A DNA stretch of 64,000 nt from CAIYYO01 sp049299895 (GTDB lineage: Archaea > Altiarchaeota > Altiarchaeia > IMC4 > QMZM01). The stretch spans positions 5,228 to 69,227 of the forward strand of contig JBAQYF010000020.1 in NCBI GenBank assembly GCA_049299895.1, given 5' to 3'. This document shows positions 1 to 10,175 of this stretch, piece after piece. Within the stretch, counting starts at the first letter, position 1. Each line of letters starts with the position of its first letter. Below the pieces are notes generated by a model that saw nothing but the letters and a program-made list of their open reading frames with translations, was not told where the DNA came from and ran no database searches. The position numbers and the translations under genes are program-made.

Positions 1-318
1 CGGAAGCTTCACAACGTTCCCGGGAATCAGTCCCAGGCCTTTTGCCTTCCCTTCATCGCTTCCGTCGAATAAGACCTGCATCCCCAGGCATATGCCCATA
101 AAAGGGATCCCGGATTTGACGGTGTCCAGTATGTCATCTCTCAGGGGTACAATGTTCTTCATGGCCGAATCGAACGCTCCGACGCCGGGAATAACGATCC
201 CGTCCGCATCTTTGAATAGCTTAGAATTTGTTACAACTTTCACATCCGCGCCGGTCTTTTCAAAGGCGTTCTTTATACTGTATAAGTTCCCCATGCCGTA
301 GTCGATTATGGCGATCAT
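1..318 (-). CDS. hisH: Imidazole glycerol phosphate synthase glutaminase subunit HisH (3' end outside window)
   Basis: Reading from 318 downwards gives 106 codons starting MIAIIDYGMGNLYSIKNAF and including the glutaminase nucleophile elbow GICLGMQ (Cys77). These are hallmarks of HisH, which hydrolyses glutamine and passes ammonia to HisF in histidine synthesis. The gene runs off the window edge, so the His-Glu half of the triad is not visible. Its ATG overlaps the carA stop by one base (TAATG), so the two glutamine amidotransferases are probably co-transcribed and translationally coupled. The assignment rests on the N-terminus and the Cys motif; a stand-alone paralogous GATase is the only realistic alternative. 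Confidence 0.9.
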   Translation of the reverse strand, partial: MIAIIDYGMGNLYSIKNAFEKTGADVKVVTNSKLFKDADGIVIPGVGAFDSAMKNIVPLRDDILDTVKSGIPFMGICLGMQVLFDGSDEGKAKGLGLIPGNVVKLP

Positions 319-1406
319 TATTTTAGCATCTCGACGTATTCGTCGAACAGGTAGTAGTTGTACCAGGGCCCTGCGTGTGCCTCGGGGTGGTACTGCACCG
401 CTCTTATGGGCAGTTCCTTGCTCTTTATCCCTTCGACCGAGCCGTCGTTCAGGGAGACGTGCGTGACCTCCCATTCAGGGGGGAGGGTCTTTGCATCCAC
501 CGCGAATCCGTGGTTCTGACTTGTTATGTGCGACCTCTTTGTTTTCAGGTCTTTTACAGGGTGATTGCTTCCGCGGTGTCCGAATTTGAGCTTGTAGGTC
601 TTAGCGCCGGATGCAAGGCCGAGGAGTTGGTTTCCGAGGCAGATGCCGAACATCGGGATCTGCTCGTCCATCAGTTTCTTAATAGTGTTTATCGCGTAAT
701 CGACCTTCTCAGGGTCGCCTGGGCCGTTCGATATCATTATCCCGGAGGGTTCGTAGGCCATTATCTCCTTTGCAGTAGTCCTAGCCGGCACCTGTATTAC
801 GTTGATTTTGCGCTCTGTTATAAGGTTTATTATGCTCTGCTTCGCGCCGCAGTCCAATACGACGACCGTTTTCTCCCCGCCCACGTCGTAGGTCTTCGGT
901 TTCTTGATCGAAACGAGATCGACAAGGTCTTTTTCCGAGATTGATCTTAATTTTGCCGCCTTCTCTTTCAGGGCAGGCAGCTCGCTCTTCTCATAAGGGT
1001 ATTTGAGTATGCCGTTCATGACGCCGTGGTCCCTTATCTTCCGGGTGAGAAAGCGGGTGTCTATGCTGTGTATGCCGGGTATGCCCTGCTCTTTGAGAAA
1101 ATTATCAAGGAGACCGGTCATCTTGCCGTGCCAGGGATGATCAGTGAGCTCGCGTATTATGTATCCCTCGGCCTGTATCCTGCCGGATTCAAAATCAGTC
1201 TTGTTGACGCCGTAGTTCCCAACAAGGGGATAGGTCATCATCAGTATCTGCGCCTTATAGGATGGATCGGTCAAAGTCTCCTGGTATCCGCACATCGAGG
1301 TGTTGAAGACGACTTCCCCTTCCACCGAGGTCTTTGCGCCGAATCCAACGCCTTCCACAATGGTTCCGTCCTGCATGACGAGGACCGCATCAGTCGTTTT
1401 GCTCAT
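318..1406 (-). CDS. carA: Carbamoyl-phosphate synthase small subunit
   Basis: This 362-residue protein has the CarA-specific N-terminal domain (GTIVEGVGFG, then GYQETLTDPSY near residues 41-51) followed by a class I glutaminase domain with GICLGNQ (Cys at about 256) and the HPEAHAGP motif carrying the catalytic His and Glu. It supplies ammonia for carbamoyl phosphate used in pyrimidine and arginine synthesis. Length matches the family (about 360-380). An in-frame TTG lies one codon upstream; I chose ATG at 1406 because a TATA box lies about 25-34 bp upstream, consistent with a leaderless mRNA. The large subunit carB is not in the window. It heads a transcript that continues into hisH. Confidence 0.95.
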   Translation of the reverse strand: MSKTTDAVLVMQDGTIVEGVGFGAKTSVEGEVVFNTSMCGYQETLTDPSYKAQILMMTYPLVGNYGVNKTDFESGRIQAEGYIIRELTDHPWHGKMTGLLDNFLKEQGIPGIHSIDTRFLTRKIRDHGVMNGILKYPYEKSELPALKEKAAKLRSISEKDLVDLVSIKKPKTYDVGGEKTVVVLDCGAKQSIINLITERKINVIQVPARTTAKEIMAYEPSGIMISNGPGDPEKVDYAINTIKKLMDEQIPMFGICLGNQLLGLASGAKTYKLKFGHRGSNHPVKDLKTKRSHITSQNHGFAVDAKTLPPEWEVTHVSLNDGSVEGIKSKELPIRAVQYHPEAHAGPWYNYYLFDEYVEMLK

Positions 1407-1430
1407 CAATAATTTATTCGGATTATTGAC

Positions 1431-1440
1431 ATAATAAACA
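1431..1440 (-). promoter_or_regulatory. TATA box for carA-hisH
   Basis: On the minus strand the sequence TGTTTATTAT lies 25-34 bases before the carA ATG, the spacing expected for an archaeal TATA box feeding a leaderless transcript. Nothing else is recognised between carA and the giant secreted-protein gene (1407-1516). Confidence 0.5.
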
Positions 1441-1516
1441 GATTATCCGGCCATTAGTCTAAGACAAACCATGGGAGATTTTCCTTCTGCAGGCGACCAT
1501 AAAATAGCATAATACA

Positions 1517-4500
1517 TCAGTGCAAACCCCTGACACAGCGAACCGGCGCATTGGTAACCCGGGTACGCTGGAGGTGATCGCCAGTCGCCGTGGAACATAC
1601 GTATGCAAGATTCAAACCGGAACCAGTTGACGACCAGTACGCCGCGGATCCTCCGTCGGAGCCGAAACACGTCCTCTGGCTTGGAGTGCATATGTGGGTA
1701 TTGACAAGAAGCCCCCCTAAAACACCATAATTGGGAAGAGTCCAGTCGCTGAGCCCGGCATAGACCAGATCATCGCAGTAATAGCATGCAGGGTAGCTGT
1801 CTCCGTCCCCCACGCATGAAGCCTGTGCCACCCCTGTCGGACCCCACTCATATGTGGTTGAAGTGGCCGGAGCCCAGCACACGTCCCTATTGCAATCAAC
1901 ATACACCGTCTGACCCTGAACAGATAGACTCGTATAACCGACGCCGTCACAATAACAACTCACGCAACCCGCATCAGACGCATCCACGTAACCGTCGCAG
2001 TCGTTGTCTAGGCCGTCTGCGCAGTTGCCGGCGGCAACGGTCTCGGCAGAGCACATGGTAGTTGTTGTCGTGGTAGTTGTTGTAGTAGTCGTTGTCGTAC
2101 TAGTAGTCGTAGTAGAGGTCGTAGTAGTGGTCGACGTAGTCGTACTGGAAGACGTGGATGTGCTGGTAGACGTCGTTGTCGTAGTAGTGCTGGTCGTAGA
2201 CGACGTAGTGGTCGAGGTAGTAGGCAGCACAGTAAACATTCCGCCATCAGACCAGACGCTATTACCCACAGAATCATTTACGTAACACATTAAAGAATTA
2301 TTACCAGCCAAACCAAAGGAACTAAGATCATACCAGTATAAGCCATCTAAAACACCTGTATAAGAATAATTTGTGTTATGATTCAACTCAAAAACGGCGT
2401 TATCAACAGGATAAGTTCCTGCGGAAACGTTCTGACTCAAACGAACAGACTCGCCTTCATAAATTGAAGAAGCATTGATGCTGCATGGAAGAATCGATGG
2501 AAGAAGGGTTGTGGCCGTCGTGCTGGTTGAGGTGGTTGAAGTGATAGTCGTAGATGACGTAGTGGTCGGGGTAGTAGTCGTAGTAGTCGAGACCATAGGC
2601 AGCACAGTAAACACTCCGCCATCCGACCAGACAGTATTGCCAACTGAATCATTCACATAGCACATCAACGAATTATTACCTGCCAAACCAAATGTGCTTA
2701 GATCATACCAGTATAAACCGTCCAAAGCATCCCCGTAGGAATAATTCACGTCGTGATTCAACTCGAAAACAGCGTTATCAACAGGATAAGTTCCTGCGGA
2801 AACGTTCTGGCTCAACCAGACGGATTCGCCTTCATAAACAGAAGAAGCATTGATGCTGCATGAAAGAATCGATGGAAGAAGGGTTGTGGCCGTCGTGCTG
2901 GTTGAGGTGGTTGAAGTGGTAGTCGTAGTAATCGTTGCACACGATACGTCCAACATCCACAAGCAATAAGTGTTGTTTGAATCCCCGTCAATAACAATCT
3001 TGATATCAGTATACGCATTCCCTGTCCATGTCTTGGTGTTATTTGCATGATCGACCACTGCTTTTGCATCGCAGGAAGTATTGTATATGTACAAATCGTT
3101 TATATTGCATCCGGCGCCGCTGTAGGTAAGGTTTACAGTTACTCTTTTCCCTGACGATTCGTTCACCTGGTAGATCCTCCAGTCATAGGCATACAGGCAG
3201 CCATTGATAGTTGTCCCGCAGTTTATCGAGTCCGTAGAAGTTTCGCACTCCGAGCCGGTTATGTCGCATTGGAGTAACGTTGTAGTAGTGGAGGTGGACG
3301 AACTGGTGGTTGATGTTGTAGTAGTTGTGGTAGAAGTGGTTGTCGTAGTTGTCGTGGCATCTATGCAATTAACAGTAAGCGTCCATCCGCAATTATTGTT
3401 GCTCGAATCCCCAGCTACGCCAACAGTTATTCTCGAATTAATTGTCCCATCCCAATACTTGCTAAAAGCGCCTTTATCAACATAGTCCTGATTCATACAA
3501 TTATCGTCAAACACAAACAAACGGTTATTGTTACAATCTTCTCCAGCATAGGATAAATTGAGAGAAACTCGTTTATTTTCCGAATCATTTATCAAATAGA
3601 ATTTCCAATCCACGCCATTCAGACAACCGGTAATTGTCTCCCCGCACATAAGTTCCCCGTCCGGAATAGAGCAAAAAGAATCGCTCATCAGGCACTCAGG
3701 CAAAGTTGTGGTCGTAGTTGTCGTAGAGGTTGTAGATTGGATGCATGCACCATTTAAACACCCCAAAGTACAATGCAGGTGCTCTTGCAGCCATTCCGAG
3801 GCGCATGAATTCTCTTTATGATGGGAATCTTCAACAAACCGGCATCGGGGTATCATCCAGGTTCCAGGCGCAAGAGTACTATTATCAAGACAATATATTG
3901 AACTATTTACGTATTCTGGTTGCCCACAATCAGTATCCATCCTACAGAGGTTACAGACATCATTCTGACACCCATAAGGACATGTTCCCGCAGTAATTTC
4001 ATCTATATCATTTGTGCAATAAGCTGTAGCAGAACCGGGGTTTGAGCAGCTAGGATAATAATAAGCTCCGAAAGTCCTGCTGGTTCCATCAATCGAACAC
4101 CTTAAAGGATCATAAGATACGTAGTACGTCGATCCGCAATTAGAATCATATGAGCATAACAAATTTAAAAGACTGCTTCCTGAAACATCATACCTCTCTG
4201 TTCCGGTATTAGCAGTACCGGAAAAACTGTAATTTTGACTTAGAGTTTCATTTGGTATATGCAGTATGTAGGACACAGCAGTATTTTGAACAGGGGTCGT
4301 AAAGTTACTAAACAACCATTCAACAGTATTTCTACTGCTAAAATAAGCCCCGTTAGAAGACACTGATGACACGTTCCAGCCACCAGGTACATATTCTGTC
4401 AAGCCAAAAGCATACGGCTTGCTTGCTTCATCAACTTCAATAGTCAAAGTTACATTAATTGCTTGTCCGGGAAATGCATAATCAGGTAGATTCCTGGAAA

Positions 4501-7500
4501 CAGACACCGAATCAAAAGCACTTGAGGCCATCATCTCACCGTACAGGGATTCCGGCTGAGACCATTCGATTATTAATGCTATTACATCAAATAGATCAAA
4601 TTCGTCGACAACCCATAAATTTATACTAGCCACCAGCTCACTCAAGATAATCTCGTCGCAGGGCTGATAATCACCCCTGAGTCTGCAGATAGAATAATAA
4701 TCGTTCTGCGGCGTATACCACTTACTATTAGAACATTTTACGCCGTCAGCACCATATGAATTACTTAAAACCTGCGTAGTCCAGCCAGTATTATTGCTCT
4801 TATCTACATATTCTCTAACAGTTCTATTCTGCAAGGATTGATTAAAGTCCTGGTAAGCGTAATTTCCGTCGATGCATTTACAGAGCTTCTGTAAATTGGA
4901 AAGATTACTTGTACTGACATAATCCGAAGAATTCCAGCACGTCACTGGCTGGATGGGAACGGTAGACGTGGTCGACGTTGAACTGGTGGTGGTCGTGGTT
5001 GTTGTCGAGGTTGTAGAATTCAAACTCGTTGCAACGACATTGACAATTCTTTTCTTGGTAGTGTTCCAGGCAGGATCCCCCTGGCCGATTAAATCAAACG
5101 CATTCCCATAATAGGTATAATTCCCAGGCTGGGACTCCGACGTAATCCAGGTATGCGAACATGAAACAGTCCCGGCACAAGAAACGAAATGCCAAGCACC
5201 CCCATACATCGAGGAAACATTACTTAAACCTACATCATCTGATGCCGAAACGTTAAGCGAAAAAAACGTACCAACGACTCCCGAAGCAGGGTAAACATCA
5301 AAAGAGAGAACAGGCGGGAGATTTAAAGTTGTTGTCGTCGTGGAACTAATAGTTGTTGTAGTGGAATTTGAACCGCCAACGTTGATGCTTGTAGTCAAGA
5401 AATTGTTTGTTTCATTACTTTCAGAAATATAATCCGCAGGATCCGCAACCAGAGTCAAGTTATGTTCACCGGAAGAGTTTGGAACCCATACAATAGAAAC
5501 ATTAACCATTTGCATGGGGGCCAACTCCGTTAATATGGTGCTATTCGTTTCATTCCATCCATCATAAGCTTTGATACCTATATTCTTCGCAGTACTGCTT
5601 CCCTTATTTCGCACGACTAATTTTAAAGAAGCCATATTCCCCACAATAGGCATAGAAGGAGTTAGGCTTAAATTTTCAACCACAAGGTCAGGACTTCTGA
5701 TTTCCACGGGAATGGTGCGTGTTGCCACGTTCCCGACCAGATCGGTGACGTTAACTATAATAGTATAGTTCCCGTTCAGTCCTCCGCATCCCCAGTAAGT
5801 ACGCTGGCCGCTGCCGATTCGGACCGGCCCTGTTGTTGTTTGCAGGTACCAGTCGACGCCATTAATTCCTGAGGTATCTGCTGCTACAACTTCCAGGTAT
5901 GCTGTGCCGTCTATTTTCTGGCCGGATTTAGGATTATTTATTGCAAATACCGGGGGATAATTATCGACAAAAACGTTTATGGTTTTCTCCTCTTTGTTCC
6001 CGGCAAAGTCCGTTACTGCCAGTTTAATTGTTTTGTTTGTGTTGGAAGACAACCAGGTGTTCCAGGACATATTAGAGCCCGATCCGATGAGGCCACCATC
6101 AATGTACCAATTGATTTCTTTTTCGCCGGAGTCTGGATCATAGAACAGACCGGATAAACTCGCTAAACCGCTTACAAAGCCATTGGATACCTTTCCGTCT
6201 ATTGGAAGCACGTTCATTTCCTTGATCAACGGCTTGGATGCGTCTTTCCGGACTGTTACATTTAATTTCTTCGTAGTTACATAGCCGCTATCCACGCTGT
6301 ATGCTTTAGCATATACAGTATGAGTGCTGTTATCTACGTATCCGGTAGTGTTCCAGACACATGATGCGATACCATTATTGAAATCAGAGTCTATGCATCC
6401 AGAGTATAACACATCGTCCACGTAAAATCTTGCATAATTGAGGCCTTGCAAATCAGAAGCATTAACCGACAGGACAACCTCGTTGAATCCGTCCAGAGCA
6501 GAAAACAAATTAAGCGTCGGAGGAGTGCTCTGATCCAGATTAAAACCAAAAACATCAGAATAAGAGTATTGATTAGGCGTGGCCCCAATCCGATAACCTG
6601 CCTTCATTTTAACAAGATAATCCCCGCCCCCGATCAAAGGAACCCGCGCAGTATAAGTTTCGCAGTCCCCGGAAGCTATCGATTCACCTACAAGATCCGT
6701 TTTATCATCCAAATAATTAACCCACTCACCATCAATCAATATGTAAGGATACAACGAATCCATGAAAACCGTCATGCCAGGCTCATAATTACATACGGTC
6801 ACCTCAACCGGCATATAATACTTCTCAACCCCTTCAGTATCCTCGCCCAAATACTGCGAAGGATCAAAATCTTCTCCCTGACCCAGATCAATCAACCGAC
6901 TGTTCCCTATCCGGCTCACCTCAACCGGCACATCATATCCCGAATCCATCAAATGCAACCCGCCGCCTGCAACAAAAGCACTGCAGTCGACAGACGCCTC
7001 AGCATCCCCGCACAGAAGAGTCGTGTAAAAATATAGCTGCGAAACCGCGTCGCTCCCAGTCGTATTCGGAACAATACGCTCCACGCCGCTACCGGAAATA
7101 TTGAACACATAATCAAAATTATCCGAATAATGAATACCCGGAACAATTTCCTGCTGCCACCTGTTAAATTTGATAAATATCTTTCCACCGGACAAAGACG
7201 TGAAAGAAACAGAAGAATTGCTAAAGGTCTTAACCTGACTCCAAAAAGTCCGATTAAAACGATCAACCTCTGACAGATACACGTTAATCAAATCATTTGA
7301 CGATACTGAAACAACATAAGTCAGACCCCTCTTAGACTGAAAAACATAACCATCAAACAAATCACCATTAAGAGACAACAAATGACCAGCCAAAAGATCA
7401 GACTCATAAAAATTCGGAGACGGATTAGACAAATTAATCAGAACTGAAGAATTAAAGAAACTACCAGCATCCCTTCCGGAATTCGCATCATCAACGACCC

Positions 7501-9412
7501 TTACTTCAAACATGCGCTGATCGTTGTCATTCGTCGACAAGGCGCCTGCGACAATTTTGAACTGGATGGTGCCAACCGGATACGTCGAGGTGTTGATCAA
7601 CACCGACCAGTTACGATACAACGCGGAAGGACTGTTGGAGGTCATGGGGTATTGCGTGCTGCCGATGGTAACGTTTACGCCGGACGATATAACGGAGTCG
7701 TAGACCACGCCGACGGAAATATTCAATAAATCGCCCTTGTGAATGGTTGAGGGAAAAACTGGTGCAGCTATATATGGTTTGTGTTTCTGGAATTGAGAAA
7801 TTGCGGGTATGTCTGACGCGGCCCATGACAAGTCCCAAGTGTCGAAATCGCAGTCTAATCCAGACATTAGCTCTATTTTGTGTCTTAGTCTGCCTGTTTC
7901 GTTAAATGATTGGTAACAACTGCTGACGCCGTCGGCAGTTACGTCTTTAGTTTCAATTAAGCCAGTAGACATAAGCACTGTATAGTTATTAAGGACACGT
8001 GGTCCAATATAGGGATACTCTTTATATTCAGTATATGGTTTGAAGTAAACGCTGTTTTGACAATCAGCAAATAAATCGAAAGTGTCATAATCCGGACCAA
8101 TAGCCACTTCCTGAAGCTCTTGTCCCTTATTAACCATATACACCGGATAAATCTCACATACGCCTCCGCTAAAAATAGAAGAACAAGTTGACTTTCTGGA
8201 ACCGATAAAAATATCCAAATCATCTGTTTCCGCATGCTCGCACATATGAGCATCATAAGTCTCATGTATCTGCGCATTCAAACCCATGGTAACCGGGACA
8301 GCAATAACTGCGCCGATAACAAGCGAAGCTCCCCCACCCAAACCAATAACCCCTTCAAGCACCCCATTCACGCCAGCAGAAACACCAAGACCTACAGACG
8401 AAAAACCCCAGTTACGCACATTCTCCTGGAATGTAGGAGGATCAGCAATCGACTCCACACCCAAAACAATAACAGTCGAACCTGCCTCAGACTTCAAAGA
8501 ATCCTTGAAAGAACCGCTAAAAGTATGCTTAAGAAACTTCTTATTCTTAACACTACCGCTACTTTCAATAGCCCCATCCAATGCGCCAATAGCAGTACCC
8601 AGACCAGTCTCCCCGGCATCAGTAATAACAAAAAGACCACTACGGTCAAATTTAGGATCAACATGAGACAAATTCAAAACACGATCAGCATACAAACGAC
8701 CATAACCACCCAAAGAATCAAAATCAGTCAACAACATAACCTGAGCCTCATCACCCATATGAGTGGGATTATTCTCGTTGACATCAACATAAGTCAAAAC
8801 CTCATTCATCTCTTTATAAACATGCTCCCTCTGATAAGAACACCTTGTAACCTCAACCCAAACATTATGGATACTATCCCAGACCTGATAATGGCTATCG
8901 CAGCCCATATTCAAACAATCATAATAACCATGACCATCAATACCACCAGAACGATTATTCAGAAAACCAACAAAACAACTATCATTACAAGTATAAGGAG
9001 TGTACCCGCCAGGAACACAGACATTATAACAATCAGGAACATCAACACGAGAAAGATAAGAAGGAGCATTATAATAACAAAAATAAGGACTATTAACCTC
9101 ACTTACAAAACGCATAGTAGCAACAGCACGAACAGAATAAAGACCAGACTGGCTAATAGGAAATAAAACTGACGGTTTGTTATTCGGAAAAGATTGATTG
9201 TCTATTTTTTTCTCGTCTCTATAAATTTCTACAGTAAGATTTCCATAGATAAGATTAGTACACTGTGCCGTCCCATAGCAGTTTACATTATTACCTTGTT
9301 GATCTTTCACATAAACAGTAAGATTCGCAACTTCAGCGGCATGTACTGAAAAAGTACTCAGTAGAATCAATAAAATACATAGAGAAAAAAAATTATTTTG
9401 TTTTGTTTGCAT
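1517..9412 (-). CDS. Giant secreted multidomain surface protein (CARDB, Thr linkers, dockerin-like module, C-terminal Lcl/DUF1566-like domain)
   Basis: About 2631 residues. The start is placed at 9412 (MQTKQNNFFSLCILLILL, a signal peptide) because a GGGGG ribosome site lies just upstream; an ATG at 9436 is also in frame. Rough layout by residue: N-terminal region of unknown fold with a small-residue hydrophobic stretch near 350; Ig-like segments; CARDB domain about 1238-1340 (ISESNETNNF); Thr/Ser linker; Cys-bracketed dockerin-like module about 1576-1620; a membrane-protein-like or adhesin-like beta domain; two copies of a Cys-rich beta domain about 1908-2014 and 2045-2159; two near-identical Ig-like repeats about 2182-2274 and 2305-2397; a roughly 50-residue Thr tract; a DGLDNDCDGYVDASDAGC metal-binding motif; and a C-terminal domain with WTLPNYGVLGGLL resembling Lcl_C/DUF1566. 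It is rich in N-x-S/T sites, so heavy glycosylation is likely. Probable role is adhesion or envelope structure; the function is inferred. Confidence 0.85.
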   Translation of the reverse strand: MQTKQNNFFSLCILLILLSTFSVHAAEVANLTVYVKDQQGNNVNCYGTAQCTNLIYGNLTVEIYRDEKKIDNQSFPNNKPSVLFPISQSGLYSVRAVATMRFVSEVNSPYFCYYNAPSYLSRVDVPDCYNVCVPGGYTPYTCNDSCFVGFLNNRSGGIDGHGYYDCLNMGCDSHYQVWDSIHNVWVEVTRCSYQREHVYKEMNEVLTYVDVNENNPTHMGDEAQVMLLTDFDSLGGYGRLYADRVLNLSHVDPKFDRSGLFVITDAGETGLGTAIGALDGAIESSGSVKNKKFLKHTFSGSFKDSLKSEAGSTVIVLGVESIADPPTFQENVRNWGFSSVGLGVSAGVNGVLEGVIGLGGGASLVIGAVIAVPVTMGLNAQIHETYDAHMCEHAETDDLDIFIGSRKSTCSSIFSGGVCEIYPVYMVNKGQELQEVAIGPDYDTFDLFADCQNSVYFKPYTEYKEYPYIGPRVLNNYTVLMSTGLIETKDVTADGVSSCYQSFNETGRLRHKIELMSGLDCDFDTWDLSWAASDIPAISQFQKHKPYIAAPVFPSTIHKGDLLNISVGVVYDSVISSGVNVTIGSTQYPMTSNSPSALYRNWSVLINTSTYPVGTIQFKIVAGALSTNDNDQRMFEVRVVDDANSGRDAGSFFNSSVLINLSNPSPNFYESDLLAGHLLSLNGDLFDGYVFQSKRGLTYVVSVSSNDLINVYLSEVDRFNRTFWSQVKTFSNSSVSFTSLSGGKIFIKFNRWQQEIVPGIHYSDNFDYVFNISGSGVERIVPNTTGSDAVSQLYFYTTLLCGDAEASVDCSAFVAGGGLHLMDSGYDVPVEVSRIGNSRLIDLGQGEDFDPSQYLGEDTEGVEKYYMPVEVTVCNYEPGMTVFMDSLYPYILIDGEWVNYLDDKTDLVGESIASGDCETYTARVPLIGGGDYLVKMKAGYRIGATPNQYSYSDVFGFNLDQSTPPTLNLFSALDGFNEVVLSVNASDLQGLNYARFYVDDVLYSGCIDSDFNNGIASCVWNTTGYVDNSTHTVYAKAYSVDSGYVTTKKLNVTVRKDASKPLIKEMNVLPIDGKVSNGFVSGLASLSGLFYDPDSGEKEINWYIDGGLIGSGSNMSWNTWLSSNTNKTIKLAVTDFAGNKEEKTINVFVDNYPPVFAINNPKSGQKIDGTAYLEVVAADTSGINGVDWYLQTTTGPVRIGSGQRTYWGCGGLNGNYTIIVNVTDLVGNVATRTIPVEIRSPDLVVENLSLTPSMPIVGNMASLKLVVRNKGSSTAKNIGIKAYDGWNETNSTILTELAPMQMVNVSIVWVPNSSGEHNLTLVADPADYISESNETNNFLTTSINVGGSNSTTTTISSTTTTTLNLPPVLSFDVYPASGVVGTFFSLNVSASDDVGLSNVSSMYGGAWHFVSCAGTVSCSHTWITSESQPGNYTYYGNAFDLIGQGDPAWNTTKKRIVNVVATSLNSTTSTTTTTTTSSTSTTSTVPIQPVTCWNSSDYVSTSNLSNLQKLCKCIDGNYAYQDFNQSLQNRTVREYVDKSNNTGWTTQVLSNSYGADGVKCSNSKWYTPQNDYYSICRLRGDYQPCDEIILSELVASINLWVVDEFDLFDVIALIIEWSQPESLYGEMMASSAFDSVSVSRNLPDYAFPGQAINVTLTIEVDEASKPYAFGLTEYVPGGWNVSSVSSNGAYFSSRNTVEWLFSNFTTPVQNTAVSYILHIPNETLSQNYSFSGTANTGTERYDVSGSSLLNLLCSYDSNCGSTYYVSYDPLRCSIDGTSRTFGAYYYPSCSNPGSATAYCTNDIDEITAGTCPYGCQNDVCNLCRMDTDCGQPEYVNSSIYCLDNSTLAPGTWMIPRCRFVEDSHHKENSCASEWLQEHLHCTLGCLNGACIQSTTSTTTTTTTLPECLMSDSFCSIPDGELMCGETITGCLNGVDWKFYLINDSENKRVSLNLSYAGEDCNNNRLFVFDDNCMNQDYVDKGAFSKYWDGTINSRITVGVAGDSSNNNCGWTLTVNCIDATTTTTTTSTTTTTTSTTSSSTSTTTTLLQCDITGSECETSTDSINCGTTINGCLYAYDWRIYQVNESSGKRVTVNLTYSGAGCNINDLYIYNTSCDAKAVVDHANNTKTWTGNAYTDIKIVIDGDSNNTYCLWMLDVSCATITTTTTSTTSTSTTATTLLPSILSCSINASSVYEGESVWLSQNVSAGTYPVDNAVFELNHDVNYSYGDALDGLYWYDLSTFGLAGNNSLMCYVNDSVGNTVWSDGGVFTVLPMVSTTTTTTPTTTSSTTITSTTSTSTTATTLLPSILPCSINASSIYEGESVRLSQNVSAGTYPVDNAVFELNHNTNYSYTGVLDGLYWYDLSSFGLAGNNSLMCYVNDSVGNSVWSDGGMFTVLPTTSTTTSSTTSTTTTTTSTSTSTSSSTTTSTTTTTSTTTTSTTTTTTTTTTTTTTMCSAETVAAGNCADGLDNDCDGYVDASDAGCVSCYCDGVGYTSLSVQGQTVYVDCNRDVCWAPATSTTYEWGPTGVAQASCVGDGDSYPACYYCDDLVYAGLSDWTLPNYGVLGGLLVNTHICTPSQRTCFGSDGGSAAYWSSTGSGLNLAYVCSTATGDHLQRTRVTNAPVRCVRGLH
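4553..4687 (-). other. Internal dockerin-like module of the giant protein
   Basis: Forty-five codons run from the first Cys of CRLRGDYQPC to the Pro after EWSQ. The Cys-x8-Cys start, the LSELVASINLW helix and the second helix DVIALIIEW match the C-terminal modules of the three secreted proteins encoded at 41300, 43672 and 44886. Here the module is internal and is followed by a beta domain starting ASRNL-like (RNLPDYAFPGQ). It is more diverged than the other three. Confidence 0.6.
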
Positions 9413-10148
9413 CGCACATCCCCCGCTGATATTCATTTTTTATGAGGCCACATATTTCAGGATCATTAAGTGAATTTGCAATGAATAGATAACATGATTC
9501 TTTATCATATTCCGAGGAAATTGCTTCACAAATTTTATAATCTCTTTTATTCTGGGCAAAATCCATAATGCAATAATCTCTTCCAACAACTATTTTGTCG
9601 CATATTTTCACATCGTTTTTCTCTATGGCTTCCTGTGTGACTATTTTCTGGTATTCTTCCGGTTTGGGCTGGTTAAACGCCCATACATTAAAAGCAATGT
9701 ATGCCAGTATTATTAAACAGATTACTACCGCTGCTTTCTTGTCTGTTTTGTCCCATGGTTCAAGGTGTTCTCTTGTTCTAACCAAGGTATAAATCGAAAG
9801 AAGTGTTAGTGGGATTCCCAATATTGCGTAGGCGGGGTAAATAAGGTATTCACTGAATAGTAGTATGTCTGGCAGCACAACCAGCCAAGACAGATAATAG
9901 GCGAATAGTTTTCTAGCCAGCAATCCAACAGCCGAAGCAAGATATAAAAAAGAGATCAACAGAAACAATGCACTAAAAGCCTGATGCTTCCACTCCCCAT
10001 AATACAAATCCTTAAGCCCTAAATAAACAAAGAAATTAAAACCACTTCTAATCAAGAAAATAATAGACAGGAAAAGTATCCCAAGAAGACCACCAGACGC
10101 ATGAGCATTTGCCCTTTTTTTATTTGGATTATCGCTTTTACCGCTCAT
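9393..10148 (-). CDS. Polytopic membrane protein with C-terminal Cys-pair repeats
   Basis: The 251-residue product has about four to five hydrophobic segments between residues 18 and 160, then a soluble tail. The tail carries three Cys-pair units: CDKIVVGRDYC (C-x9-C), then CEAISSEYDKESC and CGLIKNEYQRGMC (both C-x11-C), separated by short helical stretches. The same C-x11-C unit occurs six times in the lipoprotein at 16049. No enzyme motif is visible. Its 3' end overlaps the start of the giant secreted-protein gene by 20 bases, so the two are co-transcribed and perhaps act together at the envelope. I do not recognise a named family; the repeats may be extracytoplasmic and disulfide-bonded. 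Confidence 0.8.
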   Translation of the reverse strand: MSGKSDNPNKKRANAHASGGLLGILFLSIIFLIRSGFNFFVYLGLKDLYYGEWKHQAFSALFLLISFLYLASAVGLLARKLFAYYLSWLVVLPDILLFSEYLIYPAYAILGIPLTLLSIYTLVRTREHLEPWDKTDKKAAVVICLIILAYIAFNVWAFNQPKPEEYQKIVTQEAIEKNDVKICDKIVVGRDYCIMDFAQNKRDYKICEAISSEYDKESCYLFIANSLNDPEICGLIKNEYQRGMCDANKTK

Positions 10149-10175
10149 TTTATTTTTTTGAATGTTATTTATTCG

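Noticed and set aside
2004..2285. Open frames rich in Val opposite the Thr tracts (also 3204-3485, 33301-33543, 43132-43443)
   Set aside because: They are antisense images of ACN codons in Thr linkers. They lack starts, ribosome sites and real protein features.
8234..9166. 310-codon open frame on the plus strand
   Set aside because: It lies antisense to the giant surface gene and its openness follows from the A/C-rich plus strand; its Thr/Ile/Asn-rich product has no domain or signal sequence.
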